Source of the DNA: Palsa-295 sp963781105
Lineage (GTDB): Bacteria; Acidobacteriota; Terriglobia; Acidiferrales; UBA7541
Assembly: GCA_963781105.1 (NCBI GenBank)
Contig: CAWAED010000012.1
Span: 372,001 to 436,000, forward strand
Length of the DNA: 64,000 nt
Reading direction: 5' to 3'
Shown: positions 34,475-43,727 of the stretch, piece by piece
Numbering within the stretch: the first letter of the stretch is position 1
How the letters are laid out: every line of letters begins with the position of its first letter
Program-made: the position numbers and the translations under genes
Notes under the pieces: model-generated
The model's input: only the letters and a program-made list of their open reading frames with translations
What the model was told of the DNA's origin: nothing
The model's database searches: none

Positions 34475-35061
34475 TTGACGCTCCTCTTCAGCTCGATGAC
34501 GAAACCGTTAAACAGGAATTCTTCGCTCTTGGGAGTCAAGGAGCGCCGCAGCAGCGCTTCGGCGAGCTGCACGGCCAGCTTCGCGCCGAGAATCTTCAAC
34601 TCCAGACGTCCCTGGCGCTCGGCGGCTTCGATTTCCGCGCGAGCCGCGCGTTCGATGTTTTCGCTTTCGACGCGCCCCATATCGCGCAGGCGCTGTGCTT
34701 CAGCCTCGGCATCACGCTGCCCTACTTCGCGGAGGCGCTTGATCTCATCGTCCAGTCCGGCCAGCTTGCCCTGAATTTCGCGCCGCTGCGCGTCGGCCGC
34801 TGCGCATGCGTGGACACCCTCGGCAATCTTGTTCGAAATTTCGTCGGCGTGCTGGCGAAAATAGGGCGCGCCCCACTTCCAGATGGCATAACCGATGCCG
34901 CCGAAAACGAGCGCGAAATTCAGCCAGCGGAATACCCAGCCAACCGACGAATCCGCGGGAGAAGGTTCGCCTTCCTCCGCAAACGCAGGCGCCGCAACCA
35001 ACAGCAGAAAAACTGCTACGGACGCTAGCGCGCGCCAAATGTGCCGGAGCCCACGCGTCAT
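34471..35061 (-). CDS. atpF: ATP synthase F0 b subunit with N-terminal signal peptide
   Basis: Subunit b is the peripheral stator stalk. From the ATG at 35061 the 196-residue protein begins with a signal-peptide-like segment (RALASVAVFLLLVAAPAFA, cleavage near residue 28), then a second hydrophobic helix (WVFRWLNFALVFGGIGYAIW, about 42-61) and a long charged coiled coil (DEISNKIAEGVHACAAADAQ... to residue ~165). The signal-like segment ahead of the b-type membrane anchor is unusual. The ATG overlaps the stop of the preceding b-like gene in an ATGA arrangement (35058-35061). Confidence 0.9.
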   Translation of the reverse strand: MTRGLRHIWRALASVAVFLLLVAAPAFAEEGEPSPADSSVGWVFRWLNFALVFGGIGYAIWKWGAPYFRQHADEISNKIAEGVHACAAADAQRREIQGKLAGLDDEIKRLREVGQRDAEAEAQRLRDMGRVESENIERAARAEIEAAERQGRLELKILGAKLAVQLAEALLRRSLTPKSEEFLFNGFVIELKRSVN

Positions 35062-35525
35062 CGGCCCGTGCCTCCAGGCAACGAAATCGGCTTCTCCAAG
35101 ATGTTGCGCACAATTTCGCCCGCGAGTTCGGGCGTTTGGCGTTCCATTTGCGTGCGTGCCGCTGCCAGCTCGGCTTCTATCTTCTTTTTCGCTTCCGCCA
35201 CTTCTTTCTGGGCAAGCGAACGCATGGCTTTCAGGTTTTTCGCGCGCTCCGCCAGGATCGCCTGGCGCGCTGCTTCCTGTTCCGCGTAAATTTCCGCGCG
35301 CGCTTTGCGCAAGGCTTCGTTGTAATTTTCCAGATCCTGCCGTGCTGCCTCTTCCACCTCCGCCGCTTCGCGCCGCGCTCCTTCGATCTTCGCGTCGCGC
35401 TCGGCCATCGCTTTCTGGATGGGCGCAAAAAAAGCCCAACGCATGAAAAGATAAAAAAGGAAAACGATAATAACGGTAGGCACAGCTTGAAGAAACAATT
35501 CGCCGAGCTGGTGGAGGATATCCAT
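35058..35525 (-). CDS. ATP synthase F0 b'-like subunit
   Basis: The 155-residue protein has one N-terminal membrane helix (AVPTVIIVFLFYLFMRWAFF, about 14-33) followed by PIQKAMAERDAKIEGARREA, the start of a long charged coiled coil typical of b and b' subunits. With atpF directly downstream, the operon encodes two different b-type chains that would form a heterodimeric stator, as in cyanobacteria and some other phyla. It is the first gene of the operon; promoter elements lie about 100 bases upstream. Confidence 0.88.
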   Translation of the reverse strand: MDILHQLGELFLQAVPTVIIVFLFYLFMRWAFFAPIQKAMAERDAKIEGARREAAEVEEAARQDLENYNEALRKARAEIYAEQEAARQAILAERAKNLKAMRSLAQKEVAEAKKKIEAELAAARTQMERQTPELAGEIVRNILEKPISLPGGTGR

Positions 35526-35635
35526 CGTCAGGAAAGCGTAGGAATACGTTTGCCCCAGTTGTTCTAGTTTAGCTTAAGTCAGGCTTGGCCCCGAACCACG
35601 CCCGCGCACACTTCTAGGCTCAAACAAAGACGCCG

Positions 35636-35664
35636 ATTATCGCATCGAGCACCACAATCGTCAA
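35636..35664 (-). promoter_or_regulatory. Sigma-70 type promoter for the ATP synthase operon
   Basis: On the minus strand TTGACG (35659-35664) is followed by a 17-base spacer and GATAAT (35636-35641): five of six matches in each hexamer. It lies about 110 bases upstream of the first gene. Confidence 0.65.
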
Positions 35665-35757
35665 CGCTTTGCGCCCCTATTTGCAGCCCTGGAAAGCACT
35701 GCGACCGCGCACGGCAAGCCTCGTTTCGAATGCACCGGTCCAGTTTTCGACCACCGG

Positions 35758-36768
35758 TCATATCTGTCGCGCCGATGGTCCGTGCGGCCGTTCGAATGCC
35801 TGCTTATGCTTCACCACAAACCACAATTGAATCGCGATCAGGGGCAGGCTAAACAGCAACCCGGTCCAGATCGGAAATTTCGCCTGCGACGGCGACGCCG
35901 GCAAGCCCATCGTTCCCTTCATTAGCGTTTCGGCTTGGTCAAAGCGCGCCTGCGCGCCAGGGAGCACCACCGAGATGATCGAATTGAAAATTCCGAAGTT
36001 GAAATAATAGATCGCCAGGCTGCGGCCCCAGGGCTCCAGCTTCAGCAGGCCGTACGCCATCATCAACTGCACGCTCATAAAGCCCATGATGATCAGCGAC
36101 GCCTTCCAACCCGTATAGAAGATACCCATGAACATCATGGGCACGTGCATCAGCTGAATCAACGGAAGCACGCAGGCTCCCAAAAGCGAAACGTACGCAA
36201 TAATCGTGATGCTCAGCGGTCTTTTCAGCTGTTCGGACACCGCGGCCGCCGCCGGAGCGCCCCAGACGGCTTGGGACGCCGGCGCGGGAGCATCCGGTCT
36301 TCCGAATTGCTCCTTTACAGGCCGGCTATTGAAGAAGTAAAGCCACCACACGCCCAGCACCGCCAAGATCGCGTATACCATCACCATTCCGACCCGCGCC
36401 GTCGCCATCACCTTTTGGGTAAGCTCCGGATTCGTGGCGTCGATCGTCGCGGGAAGTGGAACAAAAAGCATCATGAGGATTCCGGGTACCGCGACCACCA
36501 GTAGAAATGCGCTGAAGAGCACCATGGAGATGCGGGCCCACGCCCGGAGTCGGAGCAGGTTGATGCCGGTAGCAACGCCCCAAACCGCGAACGCCAGCAT
36601 GAACAAGATAAGAACGATGCCGAACGATGTGGGAAACGGAAGCGCATTGCCCTTCGTGGCGAGCGCCGCCACGCCCAAAACCAGGAATGCGCTCCAAAGT
36701 AGCGTAAGGCCCGAACCGATGAACACCACAATCGCGGAAATCTTCACGCCTGCCGAACGCTTCATCAA
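35758..36768 (-). CDS. Polytopic membrane protein of unknown function
   Basis: The 336-residue protein has about eight hydrophobic segments in two sets of four separated by a soluble, Pro/Ala-rich linker (about residues 150-185, GRPDAPAPASQAVWGAPAAA). The N-terminal set begins KISAIVVFIGSGLTLLWSAFLVL and the C-terminal set LSITIIAYVSLLGACVLPLIQLM. The two halves look distantly alike (VFIGSGLTLL / YVSLLGACVL starts, RAWARISMVLF / EPWGRSLAIYY after the third helix), suggesting internal duplication. I know no family name or function. It lies between the ATP synthase operon and the DUF420 gene. Confidence 0.75.
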   Translation of the reverse strand: MMKRSAGVKISAIVVFIGSGLTLLWSAFLVLGVAALATKGNALPFPTSFGIVLILFMLAFAVWGVATGINLLRLRAWARISMVLFSAFLLVVAVPGILMMLFVPLPATIDATNPELTQKVMATARVGMVMVYAILAVLGVWWLYFFNSRPVKEQFGRPDAPAPASQAVWGAPAAAAVSEQLKRPLSITIIAYVSLLGACVLPLIQLMHVPMMFMGIFYTGWKASLIIMGFMSVQLMMAYGLLKLEPWGRSLAIYYFNFGIFNSIISVVLPGAQARFDQAETLMKGTMGLPASPSQAKFPIWTGLLFSLPLIAIQLWFVVKHKQAFERPHGPSARQI

Positions 36769-36906
36769 TCGCCTCGCGCAGCTTTCGCCGCAGTATACAG
36801 CAGTGCGCGGACAAACGCGGGGAGGTAAGTAGCGCCAGCGTGTCGCCGGCTGTTCGCGTTTGAATTTGCAACGGCGGTCTTCAGAGATCGGCTTAGAGTA
36901 GAGCGG

Positions 36907-36941
36907 ATGTCATCCCGAGCGCAGCGAGGGATCTGCCTTTT
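36907..36941. repeat. Dispersed intergenic repeat copy
   Basis: ATGTCATCCCGAGCGCAGCG continues as AGGGATCTGCCTTTT. It is the best preserved of at least three related segments in this window (others at 471-516 and 40903-40980). Confidence 0.5.
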
Positions 36942-36971
36942 CGGTGCCTTAGTGCGTTGCGAAAGTGCGAA

Positions 36972-37514
36972 TCAGTACGCGTAAGCCTGAAGCAGTATGA
37001 AGACGACGACGCCCGTCACCGAAACGTAGAGCCAGATGGGAAAGGTGTACCGCGCAATTTTTCTGTGCATCGGAAAGCGGCCGGTAAGGGAAAAGAAAAA
37101 AGTGATGAGCACCATCGGCAGCGCCACGATCGAAAGGAAAATGTGGCTGGCGAGGATAGAAAGATAAACTGTGCGGATCGTTGCGTGGCCCATCGGAAAA
37201 CGCGTGTCGCCATGCAAAGCGTGGTTGACGATATAGCTGATCAGGAAGAGCGACGAGAATGCGAATGCCGTCAACATGCTCGTACGATGCGCGCGACGGT
37301 TCCCTGACTTGATGAAGTAAAACCCGAAGCAAAGCGCAATCGCGGCAAGTCCATTCAGCACTGCATTCAGCACCGGCAGGAAAACGTATTTGCCGGCGAA
37401 CTGCGCGGGAGCATGGTGCAAATACAGCAGCCACAGCAGAAACGAAACTGCCAGGGCGCTGACCGCCACAATCGAGCCCAAAGCCGCGCGCGGGTTGGTC
37501 TGCGTTTGGTGCAT
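36972..37514 (-). CDS. DUF420 membrane protein (CtaM-like)
   Basis: The 180-residue protein starts at the ATG at 37514 (MHQTQTNPRAALG) and has five hydrophobic helices. Conserved polar residues lie in the expected DUF420 places: LLYLHHAPAQFAGKYVF, SGNRRAHRTSMLTAF, IVNHALHGDTRF and LASHIFLSIVALPM, giving a set of His that may bind copper or heme. DUF420 proteins such as CtaM are needed for assembly of heme-copper oxidases in Firmicutes. No oxidase genes are in this window, so the role here is inferred. Confidence 0.82.
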   Translation of the reverse strand: MHQTQTNPRAALGSIVAVSALAVSFLLWLLYLHHAPAQFAGKYVFLPVLNAVLNGLAAIALCFGFYFIKSGNRRAHRTSMLTAFAFSSLFLISYIVNHALHGDTRFPMGHATIRTVYLSILASHIFLSIVALPMVLITFFFSLTGRFPMHRKIARYTFPIWLYVSVTGVVVFILLQAYAY

Positions 37515-37636
37515 GAAGACGATTACGATACTACAGGTTTCCGCAGGTTTCCAAACGTGGGACAGTTTCCGACGCACCTTCCTCCGGGAAGCCGTATTGA
37601 CAATTTCTAAGCGAATGGCAGCATTTATACCCAACA

Positions 37637-38197
37637 ATGCGAAACCGATCCGTGAGGAACCACCATATTCGAAATTTGGTCGAACGGCTCAACGGACGGA
37701 CGTCGATGGATGTGTATGAAGCCGCAAAGGAGCTTTGGGAGAAGGGCGATCCCGGGACGCTGCGGTCCATAATAAAAACATTGCGGAACGGCAAACGGGC
37801 AATGAACAGGACTGCGGCCGCCTACGCTTTGAATTGGAGGAAGGGCGCGATTCTCGCACTTGAGAAGTCCGTGGATAACAAGCAGGAACATCCGAAAGTC
37901 AGAGGGCAAGCTGCTGAATCGCTTGCCCACAATCATCGAGAGAAATCGCATCGCGTACTGCTTCGCAATCTTGGCGACCCGTCGAAGGATGTTCGGTTTT
38001 GGTGCGCTTACGCACTTGCCGAGATGGGTGAGTCCGAAGCACTGATTCCGTTGAGAGACCTTGTTAAGAGGGACCACCGAATCGTAAGGGGATTCTGGTC
38101 GGTGAGCAGTGAAGCAAGGGCGTCCATTCGGAGAATTCGCGAGGAAATGCGTCACAGGAAAGGCCGACGGAAACGGTGCATATTCTGCTCGAAATAG
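37637..38197 (+). CDS. HEAT-repeat protein
   Basis: The 186-residue protein is all-helical with several HEAT-like units: VYEAAKELWEKGDPGTLRSIIKTLRNG, NRTAAAYALNWRKGAILALEKSVDN, VRGQAAESLAHNHREKSHRVLLRNLGDPSKDVRFWCAYALAEMGESEALIPLRDL. The 'D..VR..A..AL...G...A...L' rhythm is the usual HEAT pattern, often seen in PBS-lyase-like scaffolds that bind other proteins. The C terminus is very basic (RHRKGRRKRCIFCSK) and ends in a CxxC. The ribosome site is weak and partner proteins are unknown. Confidence 0.75.
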   Translation: MRNRSVRNHHIRNLVERLNGRTSMDVYEAAKELWEKGDPGTLRSIIKTLRNGKRAMNRTAAAYALNWRKGAILALEKSVDNKQEHPKVRGQAAESLAHNHREKSHRVLLRNLGDPSKDVRFWCAYALAEMGESEALIPLRDLVKRDHRIVRGFWSVSSEARASIRRIREEMRHRKGRRKRCIFCSK

Positions 38198-38371
38198 TTG
38201 ATGGACGACAAGCACCGGTCGTAGCGTCGCGTAAACGCGCAGATCGAGCGTGCGTTGTCCTCATTATCGCTCACTGGCGCAGGGTACTGCGAATTCGATA
38301 CAATCGCGGTTTGGCGTCGCGCTGACATTCTTGCTGTGCCTTCCCGCGGCCCATGTTCAAGGAGACTTTCG

Positions 38372-39544
38372 ATGCCGTCATTCCCCGGGGTGGACTACCT
38401 CGAGTTCGATTCCGTCCTGAGCGACGAAGAGAAGCTCGCGCGCAACACCGCGCGCCAATTCGTGGACGCGGAAATCATGCCGATCATCGAGGAATATAAC
38501 CGCGAAGGGAAATTCCCCACGCAGCTCGTCCCGCAAATGGCCGAACTCGGCCTTTTCGGCGCGAGCCTGAAAGGCTACGGCTGCGCGGGCATGTCCAACG
38601 TGGAATACGGCCTGGTGACGCAGGAACTCGAGCGCGGCGATTCGGGCCTGCGCAGTTTCGTTTCGGTGCAGTCCGCCCTGGTGATGTACCCCATCCACGC
38701 CTTCGGCTCCGACGCGCAAAGAGATAAATGGCTGCCGCTGCTGCAACAAGGCAAAGCCATCGGCTGCTTCGGGCTTACCGAGCCGCAATTCGGCTCGAAT
38801 CCCGGCGGAATGCTCACGCGTGCGGTAAAAAAGGGCGACAGGTACATACTGAACGGCGAAAAAATGTGGATCACCAGCGGTTCGCTCGCGGACGTCGCGG
38901 TGATCTGGGCGAAATGCGAGGACGACGTGATTCGCGGCTTCCTGGTGGAAAAAGGCACGCCCGGCTACAAGGCCTGGGACGTGCACGGAAAATATTCGCT
39001 GCGCGCGTCGGTCACTTCAGGTCTCGCGATGACCGACTGCAAAATCCCCGTTGCAAACCTGCTGCCCGGCGTGCAAGGGCTGAAAGGCCCGCTGTCGTGC
39101 CTCAATCAAGCCCGCTATGGCATCGGCTGGGGCGGCATCGGCGCGGCCATGGCTTGCTACGACACCGCTTTACGTTATGCGAAGGAACGCAAGCAATTCG
39201 ATAACAAGCCCATCGCCTCGCATCAACTGGTCCAGGAAAAACTGGTGTGGATGATCACCGAAATCACCAAGGCGCAGTTCCTCGCGCTGCAAGTGGGCCG
39301 CCTGAAAGATCAGGGCCGCGCGCACCCGTCGCACATTTCGATGCTGAAAATGAATAACGTGTGGATGGCGCGCGAAACCGCGAGCAAAGCGCGCGAAATC
39401 CTGGGCGCCAACGGCATCGTGGACGATTACTGCGTGATGCGGCACATGAACAACCTCGAGTCCGTCTTCACCTACGAAGGCACGCACGACATCCACAAAT
39501 TGATCATCGGTGAACGCATCACCGGAATCGCGGCGTTCTCGTGA
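38372..39544 (+). CDS. gcdH: Glutaryl-CoA dehydrogenase (acyl-CoA dehydrogenase family)
   Basis: The enzyme oxidises and decarboxylates glutaryl-CoA to crotonyl-CoA in lysine and tryptophan breakdown, with FAD. The 390-residue protein has SFVSVQSALVMYPIHAFGS, IGCFGLTEPQFGSNPG and KMWITSGSLADVAVIWA (flavin-binding region), and the catalytic Glu in MNNLESVFTYEGTHDIHKLIIGE, a segment very close to known glutaryl-CoA dehydrogenases. AAGGAGACTTTCG precedes the ATG at 38372. Its stop overlaps the start of the following DUF711 gene (GTGA), so the two are translationally coupled. Confidence 0.88.
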   Translation: MPSFPGVDYLEFDSVLSDEEKLARNTARQFVDAEIMPIIEEYNREGKFPTQLVPQMAELGLFGASLKGYGCAGMSNVEYGLVTQELERGDSGLRSFVSVQSALVMYPIHAFGSDAQRDKWLPLLQQGKAIGCFGLTEPQFGSNPGGMLTRAVKKGDRYILNGEKMWITSGSLADVAVIWAKCEDDVIRGFLVEKGTPGYKAWDVHGKYSLRASVTSGLAMTDCKIPVANLLPGVQGLKGPLSCLNQARYGIGWGGIGAAMACYDTALRYAKERKQFDNKPIASHQLVQEKLVWMITEITKAQFLALQVGRLKDQGRAHPSHISMLKMNNVWMARETASKAREILGANGIVDDYCVMRHMNNLESVFTYEGTHDIHKLIIGERITGIAAFS

Positions 39545-40818
39545 AGGGGACGCGTGCGGCTCATCTTCCCGCTGGCTTCGTACTCGTAGCCACCCTCGCG
39601 TTTGCGGCTCTTTTTGCCGCAGCGTCAATTCGCGCGCGCGCCGCGGAACCTGCTGCTACGAAACCGAAAGTGCGCGCGATCACCGCGTTTGTCCGCCTCG
39701 ATCGCGCTACCTATCAGGCGCAAATTCAAGACGCGCTCGAATTCCTGCATACCGCCAAAGCTGCATTCGAAAAATCCGGTTACGAAGTGGAAACGCTACG
39801 CATCACGACGCAGCCTTTTCCCGAATACACGCGCGGCCTTTCAGACGACCAGGTCCTCGCATTTTTCCGCGATTACGATGCGCTGGCGGTGAAAGAAGGC
39901 TTCGACGCTGCGATTGGCCCGGCGATGTCCAAAGATTCGGACGGTCCGCACGAAGCGGAACTGCTCGGCAAAGTCATCGCGCAGACTAAAACTCTGGAAG
40001 CGTCCATTTCCATCGCGGGCGAAGACGGGATCCACTGGCGTTCGATTCACGCCGCGGCCGGAGTCATCAAATATCTCGAAGCGAATACGCCACACAGCCA
40101 GGGCAATTTCAATTTTACAGCGGCGGCCTGGGTGCCGTCCGGCACTCCTTTTTATCCCGCCTCGTATTACACGGGCGAGGGACAGCAATTCGCGATCGGG
40201 CTCGAGTCGGCCAACGTCGTCAGCGAAGTGCTGGCTTCGACGAAATCTCCCAGCGAAGCGGAAGAACGCCTGAAAAATACCCTCGGCGCGCACGCCGCGA
40301 ACATCGAAAAAACGGCGATGGAAATCGGCGCCGCAAGCGCGTGGAGATATGGCGGAATTGATCTCTCGCCGGCGCCCATGAAAGACGTCTCGATCGGCCG
40401 CGCGATTGAAAATTTTCTCGGCGCGTCGGTAGGCTCGAGCGGCACTTTGAGCACTGCCGCGCTCATCACGCGCTCTCTGAAAGCAATCCCTGTGAAACAA
40501 GCCGGCTATTCCGGCCTGATGCTTTCGATCCTTGAAGATACGGTTCTAGCGCAGCGTTGGAGCGAAGGCCGCCTCTCGATTGACGCGATGCTCGCCTATT
40601 CCGCCGTCTGCGGCACCGGCCTCGACACAATTCCAATGCCCGGCGATGTGACGCAAAAACAGCTCGAAGCAATCCTGGGCGACGTAGCCAGCCTCTCGGT
40701 GAAGTGGCACAAACCGCTCTCCGCCAGGCTTCAGCCGGTAGCCGGAAAGAAACCCGGCGAGATGACCGAATTCGACGATCCCTACCTGGTCAACGCCAAA
40801 ATTCAACCGCTGCCGTAA
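39541..40818 (+). CDS. DUF711 family protein with signal peptide
   Basis: The 425-residue protein starts with a GTG overlapping the gcdH stop. Residues 1-35 form a signal peptide (ALLAFAALFAAASIRARAAE type), and the rest matches the DUF711 (UPF0210-like) family: VRAITAFVRLDRATYQAQIQ, YALEFLHTAKAAFEKSGY-type start, FAIGLESANVVSEVLAS, FGGIDLSPAP-like GGIDLSPAPMKDVSIGRAIE, and the Cys-containing AVCGTGLDTIPMPGDVT. Most DUF711 proteins are thought to be cytoplasmic, so export here is odd. Function is unknown; coupling to gcdH might link it to acyl-CoA or amino acid use, but this is a guess. Confidence 0.82.
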   Translation: MKGTRAAHLPAGFVLVATLAFAALFAAASIRARAAEPAATKPKVRAITAFVRLDRATYQAQIQDALEFLHTAKAAFEKSGYEVETLRITTQPFPEYTRGLSDDQVLAFFRDYDALAVKEGFDAAIGPAMSKDSDGPHEAELLGKVIAQTKTLEASISIAGEDGIHWRSIHAAAGVIKYLEANTPHSQGNFNFTAAAWVPSGTPFYPASYYTGEGQQFAIGLESANVVSEVLASTKSPSEAEERLKNTLGAHAANIEKTAMEIGAASAWRYGGIDLSPAPMKDVSIGRAIENFLGASVGSSGTLSTAALITRSLKAIPVKQAGYSGLMLSILEDTVLAQRWSEGRLSIDAMLAYSAVCGTGLDTIPMPGDVTQKQLEAILGDVASLSVKWHKPLSARLQPVAGKKPGEMTEFDDPYLVNAKIQPLP

Positions 40819-41140
40819 TTACCGGCGCACGCCGAAGCCGTTGCATTTGTAGCGGCGCGCTTCAATGCGCCATCAGTGTTGCGCCACGAACTGATGGCAG
40901 GTTGCGAGGGATCTGCTTTTCGCTGAGACCCTAAGAAAAAAAACAGATTCCTCGGGCAAAATTTCGCTCTCGGAATGACAGTTCTGCCCGTTTTTCGCGA
41001 CCTGCGAGGTTCGCTGCTGCAAATGCAAAAGCTTCGCACGTAAATAACGCCTTGATTCGTTTTCGCCTATTTGGATTATGATAGGCCGCCCGGAAGGACC
41101 GTCCCAGCCACCGGAACTCATTCACCTCACAGGAGCGGCA
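40819..41140. other. Intergenic region with repeat remnants and a glpX promoter candidate
   Basis: This 322-bp gap has two pieces of the dispersed repeat (40903-40920 and, inverted, 40944-40980). Near its right end TTGATT (41052-41057) and TATGAT (41077-41082) are 19 bases apart, a possible promoter for glpX. CAGGAGCGGCA before the ATG is its ribosome site. No coding sequence is seen. Confidence 0.45.
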
Positions 41141-42127
<987 letters not shown>

Positions 42128-42206
42128 GCCGCCAAGGCGCGGCCCGGGGAAACTTTTCGGATGCGATTTGCGTAGTATGATTCAGCAACGGTTACGAGGG
42201 TGAACT

Positions 42207-42779
42207 ATGTCTAGCGCATCCGGACGGCCTCCCGCAGCGATTCCTCCCAAGCGGCGCGACAGCACCACAGCGGTGTGGTGGATTCTGGGCATCGTGGCCG
42301 GAGGGATTGTCGTGATGGTCGTCTTCGGCCTGGCTTTGGCCGGAGTCCTGATTCACAACCTGCACGTACGCAATCAAGGGCGGAACGTCGAGATTCAAAC
42401 GCCGGTCGGCGGAATCAAGGTAGGCCACGAAGCGACCGTCAACCTCCCGGTTTACCCCGGCTCCGAGAGCGCCGATTCGCACAACGCGAATGTGGAGCTT
42501 TCCTCGGGTGATGAAGGCTTTGCGATCGCCGTCGAAAAATATCAAACTACGGACGATCTCGGCAAGGTCAGCTCCTGGTACAAGCAGAGGCTCGGATCGA
42601 GTTTCCGCCTGGAAAAACGCGGCTCCTACGGCAAAATCCACGGGGTGGACGCTACCAGCGACGCGGACCTGGCGTTCGTGGACGATCGCGGCGATGGCGC
42701 GCGCATTGTGGCGCTCACCAACAAGGACAATTGCGTGGAAATCGCGCTGGTGCGCGTCGGCAAGAAAGAGACGCAGTAA
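42207..42779 (+). CDS. Membrane-anchored protein of unknown function
   Basis: The 190-residue protein has a Pro-rich cytoplasmic start, one transmembrane helix (WWILGIVAGGIVVMVVFGLALAGVLI, about 24-49) and an outer domain. The domain contains VNLPVYPGSESADSH, VEKYQTTDDLGKVSSWYKQRLG and a C-terminal strand region, resembling small 'YPGA/YPGS'-type proteins that occur beside Acidobacteria-like genes. No catalytic motif is visible. GTTACGAGGGTGAACT is a plausible ribosome site. Confidence 0.7.
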   Translation: MSSASGRPPAAIPPKRRDSTTAVWWILGIVAGGIVVMVVFGLALAGVLIHNLHVRNQGRNVEIQTPVGGIKVGHEATVNLPVYPGSESADSHNANVELSSGDEGFAIAVEKYQTTDDLGKVSSWYKQRLGSSFRLEKRGSYGKIHGVDATSDADLAFVDDRGDGARIVALTNKDNCVEIALVRVGKKETQ

Positions 42780-42973
42780 ACCAGAGCCAGCGGCTCAGCT
42801 CCCGCCCTGTCCGCGGCAGTCACTGGCAGCAAGAGCGAAAGTATCCGCCGCAATCGCGTTGAAGATCGGAGCGACGGTCAACGATTTGAATTTATTCCGA
42901 GGATTTCCCAGCAGGTGTGCAGCAGGTTTCGGGCGCCGCGGCAGCAGCCGAGGTTCGACGCATTGTGAGTCAA

Positions 42974-43013
42974 GCCCGGCAATCCGCCAGCGTACTTCGC
43001 GGACTTGCCGGGC
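42974..43013. terminator. Strong hairpin between convergent genes
   Basis: GCCCGGCAATCCGC (42974-42987) pairs with GCGGA-C-TTGCCGGGC (42999-43013), 14 base pairs with one bulged C and an 11-base loop. There is no T-run. It lies between the membrane protein gene (+) and the XRE gene (-) and may end both transcripts. Confidence 0.55.
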
Positions 43014-43067
43014 CAACCCCAATTTCGCCCTGATTCGGTTTTGCCGCGCCTGTAAATTCTGCGGCTG

Positions 43068-43727
43068 CTAGCGGTGGAGCGCCACCGCTGCGTGGCCCGT
43101 GACCTGTTGTTGTCGGCGGGGCAAGTGGTGTGGCAGCCGGTCAGCCACTTGCGGCGGCATAGGGCGCACGGTGTGATTCGTGCTCACGTGCTCGCTAATC
43201 GCCTGCAAGCGCTTCAGAATGCCCTGCCACTGTGTCCAATCGAGTTGCCGCAGGTACGGGCGAAGTCCCTGGATGAAAGGATCTTCGAGCACCGTCTCGC
43301 CGTTTGTTTCCGGCACGAAGAAGCGATTCAGGCCAACGCCCAGCGCTTCGGCAATCTTTTCCAGCGTGCCGAGGCTTGGCGTCATCTGTCCGCTCTCGAT
43401 GCGGGACAAATACGAACGAGAAACGCGCGAGCGTGCCTGCAACTGGCTCTGCGTCATGCCGCGTGATTCGCGCAGCTGCCTGATGCGCTGGCCGATATTC
43501 TCCACAGTTTCGCGATTCGGCCAGTTCTCAAACAGTTGGCGATCGTCCCCCGGCAAATCCTGGGCTGACGGCGTCGGAATGACGAACGTCACCTTCGGGG
43601 GCAGCATGCGCAAGCACCGGCGACAGTTGTCCGTGCGTGTGCGGTACTGCACCAATCCACATACCTGACAGCGAAGCACTTCGCGTTCAGTTTCCATGCT
43701 CACTTCTAATGCTTCTTTATCCGCCAC
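43068..43727 (-). CDS. XRE-family regulator with N-terminal zinc-ribbon motif
   Basis: The 219-residue protein has a CxxC...CxxC segment (CQVCGLVQYRTRTDNCRRC, about residues 20-38), then a linker, and a cro/C1-type helix-turn-helix (IRQLRESRGMTQSQLQARSRVSRSYLSRIESGQMTPSLGTLEKIAEALGV, about 81-130). The C-terminal part is helical (FIQGLRPYLRQLDWTQWQGILKRL). The ribbon ahead of the HTH is uncommon for XRE proteins and suggests metal or redox sensing. The gene is alone. Its targets are unknown; adjacent palindromes at 42974 and 44386 are not shown to be its sites. Confidence 0.85.
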   Translation of the reverse strand: MADKEALEVSMETEREVLRCQVCGLVQYRTRTDNCRRCLRMLPPKVTFVIPTPSAQDLPGDDRQLFENWPNRETVENIGQRIRQLRESRGMTQSQLQARSRVSRSYLSRIESGQMTPSLGTLEKIAEALGVGLNRFFVPETNGETVLEDPFIQGLRPYLRQLDWTQWQGILKRLQAISEHVSTNHTVRPMPPQVADRLPHHLPRRQQQVTGHAAVALHR

